64,000 nucleotides of DNA from Pisolithus tinctorius (lineage: Eukaryota; Basidiomycota; Agaricomycetes; Boletales; Pisolithaceae): the NCBI GenBank assembly GCA_024663395.1, contig JANFAH010000001.1:6200001-6264000 (forward strand), read 5' to 3'. Of this stretch, positions 61,801 through 64,000 are shown in pieces. A program made the translations under genes and the position numbers. Within the stretch, counting starts at the first letter, position 1. Every line of letters begins with the position of its first letter. Under the pieces are notes generated by a model. The model saw only the letters and a list, made by a program, of their open reading frames with translations. It searched no databases and was not told the origin of the DNA.

Positions 61801-61827
61801 GAGAGAGAGACACGGAGGTTGCGCTGA
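58804..61827 (+). CDS. SRE1: SREBP-type bHLH transcription factor with membrane segments
   Basis: Membrane-tethered regulator of sterol and hypoxia genes, about 970 residues in three exons (introns near 59302-59354 and 59739-59785). The N terminus is acidic and Ser-rich (PSDPLNLLLNNSGTDSDSDL), a likely activation domain. The bHLH-leucine zipper has KTSHTTIERRYRTNLNARIQ with the Tyr of ERRYR that is diagnostic for SREBPs, then SLKAAVPALRVLD, KGSKANVLGKAVEYIQVLKR and a long insert in the loop. After an acidic and basic stretch (DEEDGDDDDDG; PEKRKRGRPRK, an AT-hook-like motif) come two hydrophobic segments, YLLAVFALISFFNSPL (near 60280) and LLASALVIFSIVLTWI (near 60475). The long C-terminal domain (DUF2014-like) reaches the stop at 61827. 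The two-helix hairpin implies anchoring in the ER and release by proteolysis. Confidence 0.92.
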
Positions 61828-62313
61828 GTGTAGCAGTTGACATTTATGCTTCTGTATGGGTACCGTCCAATATTGTACTTCGCGTTTTGATTATTTCTTT
61901 ATCTGTTTCTTTGTTGCCCCTTACGAGTTATGTGTTTTTATGGAGTATCTAATCAGTACGACAATTATTAGGCCTGCGCAAAGCTACATGATTGGAAGAA
62001 AAGCCCAGCGATTTCGTTCAATTTCTTCTAGGACAGCTTGACGGAAGCGGTTAATGCCAGCAAGGGTAAGCGTTGTTCTTCATTCGATGATAGCCACGAT
62101 GGAGTACCACAACACTTGACCACTGTATGAAACACGCACTGGGCTCCACTCTAAGAGTCCGTACGGTATGCTCGCGTAGTCTCGCTACACTCTTTGACAA
62201 TTCTACAGAGATATATTGGGTGATTAGTAAGAATGGTCGGAAATTGAAAGTTGACTGCCAGCTGCAATGCTCATATTGTGCTCATATCGCTGATCAATGC
62301 TCGGCGTGCAGCC
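61828..62313. other. Intergenic region, probable left end of a Harbinger element
   Basis: 3' flank of the SREBP gene, then the presumed 5' end of a DNA transposon. A frame begins at 62127 but is not conserved. The terminal inverted repeat could not be identified because the matching right end lies beyond the window. Confidence 0.35.
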
Positions 62314-63658
62314 ATGGACGATGAAGAAGCACATCAATCGCGAGAGCTCATACGAGAGAAGGTCCTTGTCGTTGTCCAGATTCTTACCAAACTAATGGTC
62401 GATCTCCTCTCTGGAGAGATCCCTAAGAATATATGGCCATACCACACATCTGCGCTTTCTGGAGAGGCTTGGTTGGTTGAACTGATCCTTGGTCACCCAG
62501 ACCGTATACGTTGCGAGTTAGGTATGAGTGTACACACGTTCAAAGAAATTACTCTTGAACTCCGCAACCATGGCTACCAAGCCTCGAAGCACACCTCTCT
62601 TGAAGAACAGCTCGCAATTTTTTTGTATATGTGTGTCACTGGCCTACCAATCAGACATGTTGGAGAACGTTTTCAGAGATCCAATGATACAATCTCGAGG
62701 TACATTTTGATTCGCTTTTCCGCGCCCATTTCTAACAGCATCCGTACTTAGATACTTCTGCAAAATGGTTACAATCTTTGCTTCTGAACCCTTCTATTCG
62801 AAGCACGTATCACTCCCATTCGCTTCTTCAACTACTACTGTCCACCCAAAAATCATGCGGAGTCATAGGTTCTGGCCATACTTCAAGGATGCGATCGGTG
62901 CCATCAATGGCAGTCATATTCCCGCTTCCCTGCCACTTCATGACCGCGCCGCATACCGCAACCGAAAGGGCACCATGTCCCAGAATTGCATGTTCGCCTG
63001 TGACTTTGGCATGAATTTCACTTATGTATTGACTGGCTGGGAGGGTTCGGCTACAGATGCACGAATTTTCCAGGAAGCGTGCGCATCAAGCCTTGATATT
63101 CCCCAAGGAAAGTATCTCCTTGGCGACGCTGGTTTCCCATTGTCAGAAGGAGTCCTTGTACCTTACCGCCGCACACGCTATCACCTGGCAGAGTGGCGAC
63201 AAGCATCATTAAGGTATGCATTTACTGCGTGATTGATATCCATTTACTTCCCATTTTACAGGCCTGCAAACAAAGAAGAGCTTTTCAATTTGCGTCACTC
63301 GTCTGCATGGAATGTTGTCGAACGAATCTTTGGTGTCATCAAGCGTCGTTTCCGAATTCTTCTTCTCCCTCCAGAATATCCTATCGAGATCCAGGCGCTC
63401 ATTCCTGTCGCCCTATGCATTATCCACAATTTAATTATGTCGCACGAACGGGATCCAGATGCTGATGGAGAAATGCCGGAGGGGGATAGCGGAGGTGATG
63501 GGGGTACTGGGGAAGTTGGTGACATCGAGCAAGAAGAAAGCGCGCTATCAGGGGATGACGAGGGAGACAACGACCCTCAAGAATTATCAGCCAGGGTGTT
63601 GCGCGATTCTATTGCTGAGGCAATGTGGCACGACTACCAGGAGTATCTGCGGAAGTGA
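62314..63658 (+). CDS. Harbinger-type transposase (DDE_Tnp_4), likely catalytically dead
   Basis: The ATG at 62314 reads MDDEEAHQSRELIREKVLVV. A helix-turn-helix-like N-terminal part (GMSVHTFKEITLELRNHGYQ, LEEQLAIFLYMCVTGLPIRH, ERFQRSNDTISRYF) is joined across an intron (62700 to about 62751) to the DDE domain: FKDAIGAINGSHIPASLPLH, RAAYRNRKGTMSQNCMFACD, YVLTGWEGSATDARIFQEAC, GKYLLGDAGFPLSEGVLVPY. After a second intron near 63213-63262 come PANKEELFNLRHSSAWNVVE and RIFGVIKRRFRILLLPPEYP. The tail is acidic. The second Asp (TDARIF) and the Glu (NVVERIFG) are present, but the first Asp, normally in GAIDGTH, is Asn here (AINGSH). Otherwise the protein is open to the stop at 63658. Confidence 0.88.
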
Positions 63659-63793
63659 GGGCAAAGTTGATCGTAGAGATTGTTTTATGTACACTTTTCT
63701 CACTTTCTAAATGAATATCTCTGGATCATCCTTTGCATAACAAAACACCGGGTCAGATAAATTGCGAGCAGGGATACAAACATGATGGAGGTA

Positions 63794-64000
63794 CTACAAC
63801 ACAAGGTCATCTGGAATGAGTTTCTGGTTACGAAGACAAGTCTGAATCCAGTTTCTACGAAGGGTTTTATCATCCAACATGAGGTATAAATTGATCGCCC
63901 CCCCATCCATACGGAACGCTTCCATCAGGGCCATCTTAGCTAACAGGGGAAGGTCGTCATCTCGCCGTGCGAGCATCTCCACGGCGGCGTGCATACGCTC
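63794..64000 (-). CDS. C-terminal part of a Harbinger partner protein (Myb/SANT-like), cut by the window end
   Basis: The minus-strand frame enters from the right end and stops at 63794. It reads MHAAVEMLARRDDDLPLLAK, MALMEAFRMDGGAINLYLML and KTLRRNWIQTCL. The pattern resembles the C-terminal helical part of the second protein of fungal PIF/Harbinger elements (aliphatic helix, then a LR-x-x-W-I segment). It converges on the transposase gene with 135 bp between the stops. The DNA-binding N terminus would lie outside the window, so the identification rests on context. Confidence 0.5.
   Translation of the reverse strand, partial: ERMHAAVEMLARRDDDLPLLAKMALMEAFRMDGGAINLYLMLDDKTLRRNWIQTCLRNQKLIPDDLVL

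Larger units (their letters stand above)
62314..64000. mobile_element. Harbinger (PIF) DNA transposon, incomplete in the window
   Basis: The transposase gene (62314-63658, plus) is followed by a converging partner gene on the minus strand (63794 to beyond 64000). Two genes, a DDE transposase and a Myb/SANT-like DNA-binding partner, are the normal content of PIF/Harbinger elements. The outer ends and the 3-bp target duplication cannot be seen. Confidence 0.7.

Overview
The window looks like nuclear DNA of a basidiomycete fungus, most likely an Agaricomycete. Most genes are split by many short GT-AG introns of about 50 nt. The protein families are typically fungal: Gti1/Pac2 (WOPR) regulator, RMD1/DUF155, fungal caleosin, SREBP-type bHLH factor, fungal sphingolipid desaturase and a Harbinger transposon. 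The six multi-exon membrane-protein genes at the left resemble DUF6534, a family I know from mushroom-forming fungi. I cannot name the genus.

Left third (1-22 kb): a gene-family array. Five copies of one gene of about 2 kb, cut into many tiny exons, lie head to tail on the + strand (starts at 623, 4103, 8406, 11952 and 16115). Intergenic DNA is repeated along with them. A sixth, more diverged copy faces them on the - strand (20450 to 18418). Copies 1 and 5 resemble each other, as do copies 2, 3 and 4, so the array probably grew from the inside. In all five tandem copies intron 3 is exactly 52 nt and starts with GG or GA instead of GT. The inverted copy has a normal GT at that place. A possible decayed aspartic protease lies at about 21 kb.

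Middle (22-46 kb): mostly housekeeping genes. They are mitochondrial isoleucyl-tRNA synthetase, a DJ-1/PfpI protein, cytosolic prolyl-tRNA synthetase with an editing domain, an MFS sugar transporter, a large uncharacterised coiled-coil protein, a small conserved protein, the nucleolar WD40 protein Enp2/NOL10, the ER cargo receptor SURF4/Erv29, and a DNAJC11-like J protein that shares a 200-bp divergent promoter with SURF4.

Right third (46-64 kb): a gene-poor 2.6-kb stretch is followed by a Gti1/Pac2 transcription factor, an uncertain minus-strand gene, a tiny membrane protein diverging from an RMD1-like gene across a TGACGTCA site, and an SDR oxidoreductase. Next comes a lipid-related block of caleosin (lipid-droplet peroxygenase), sphingolipid delta-4 desaturase and SREBP. 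The last two are transcribed head to head from 170 bp. The window ends inside a Harbinger transposon whose transposase has Asn where the first catalytic Asp is expected.

Gene models were spliced by eye. Internal exon borders are approximate unless a position is given.
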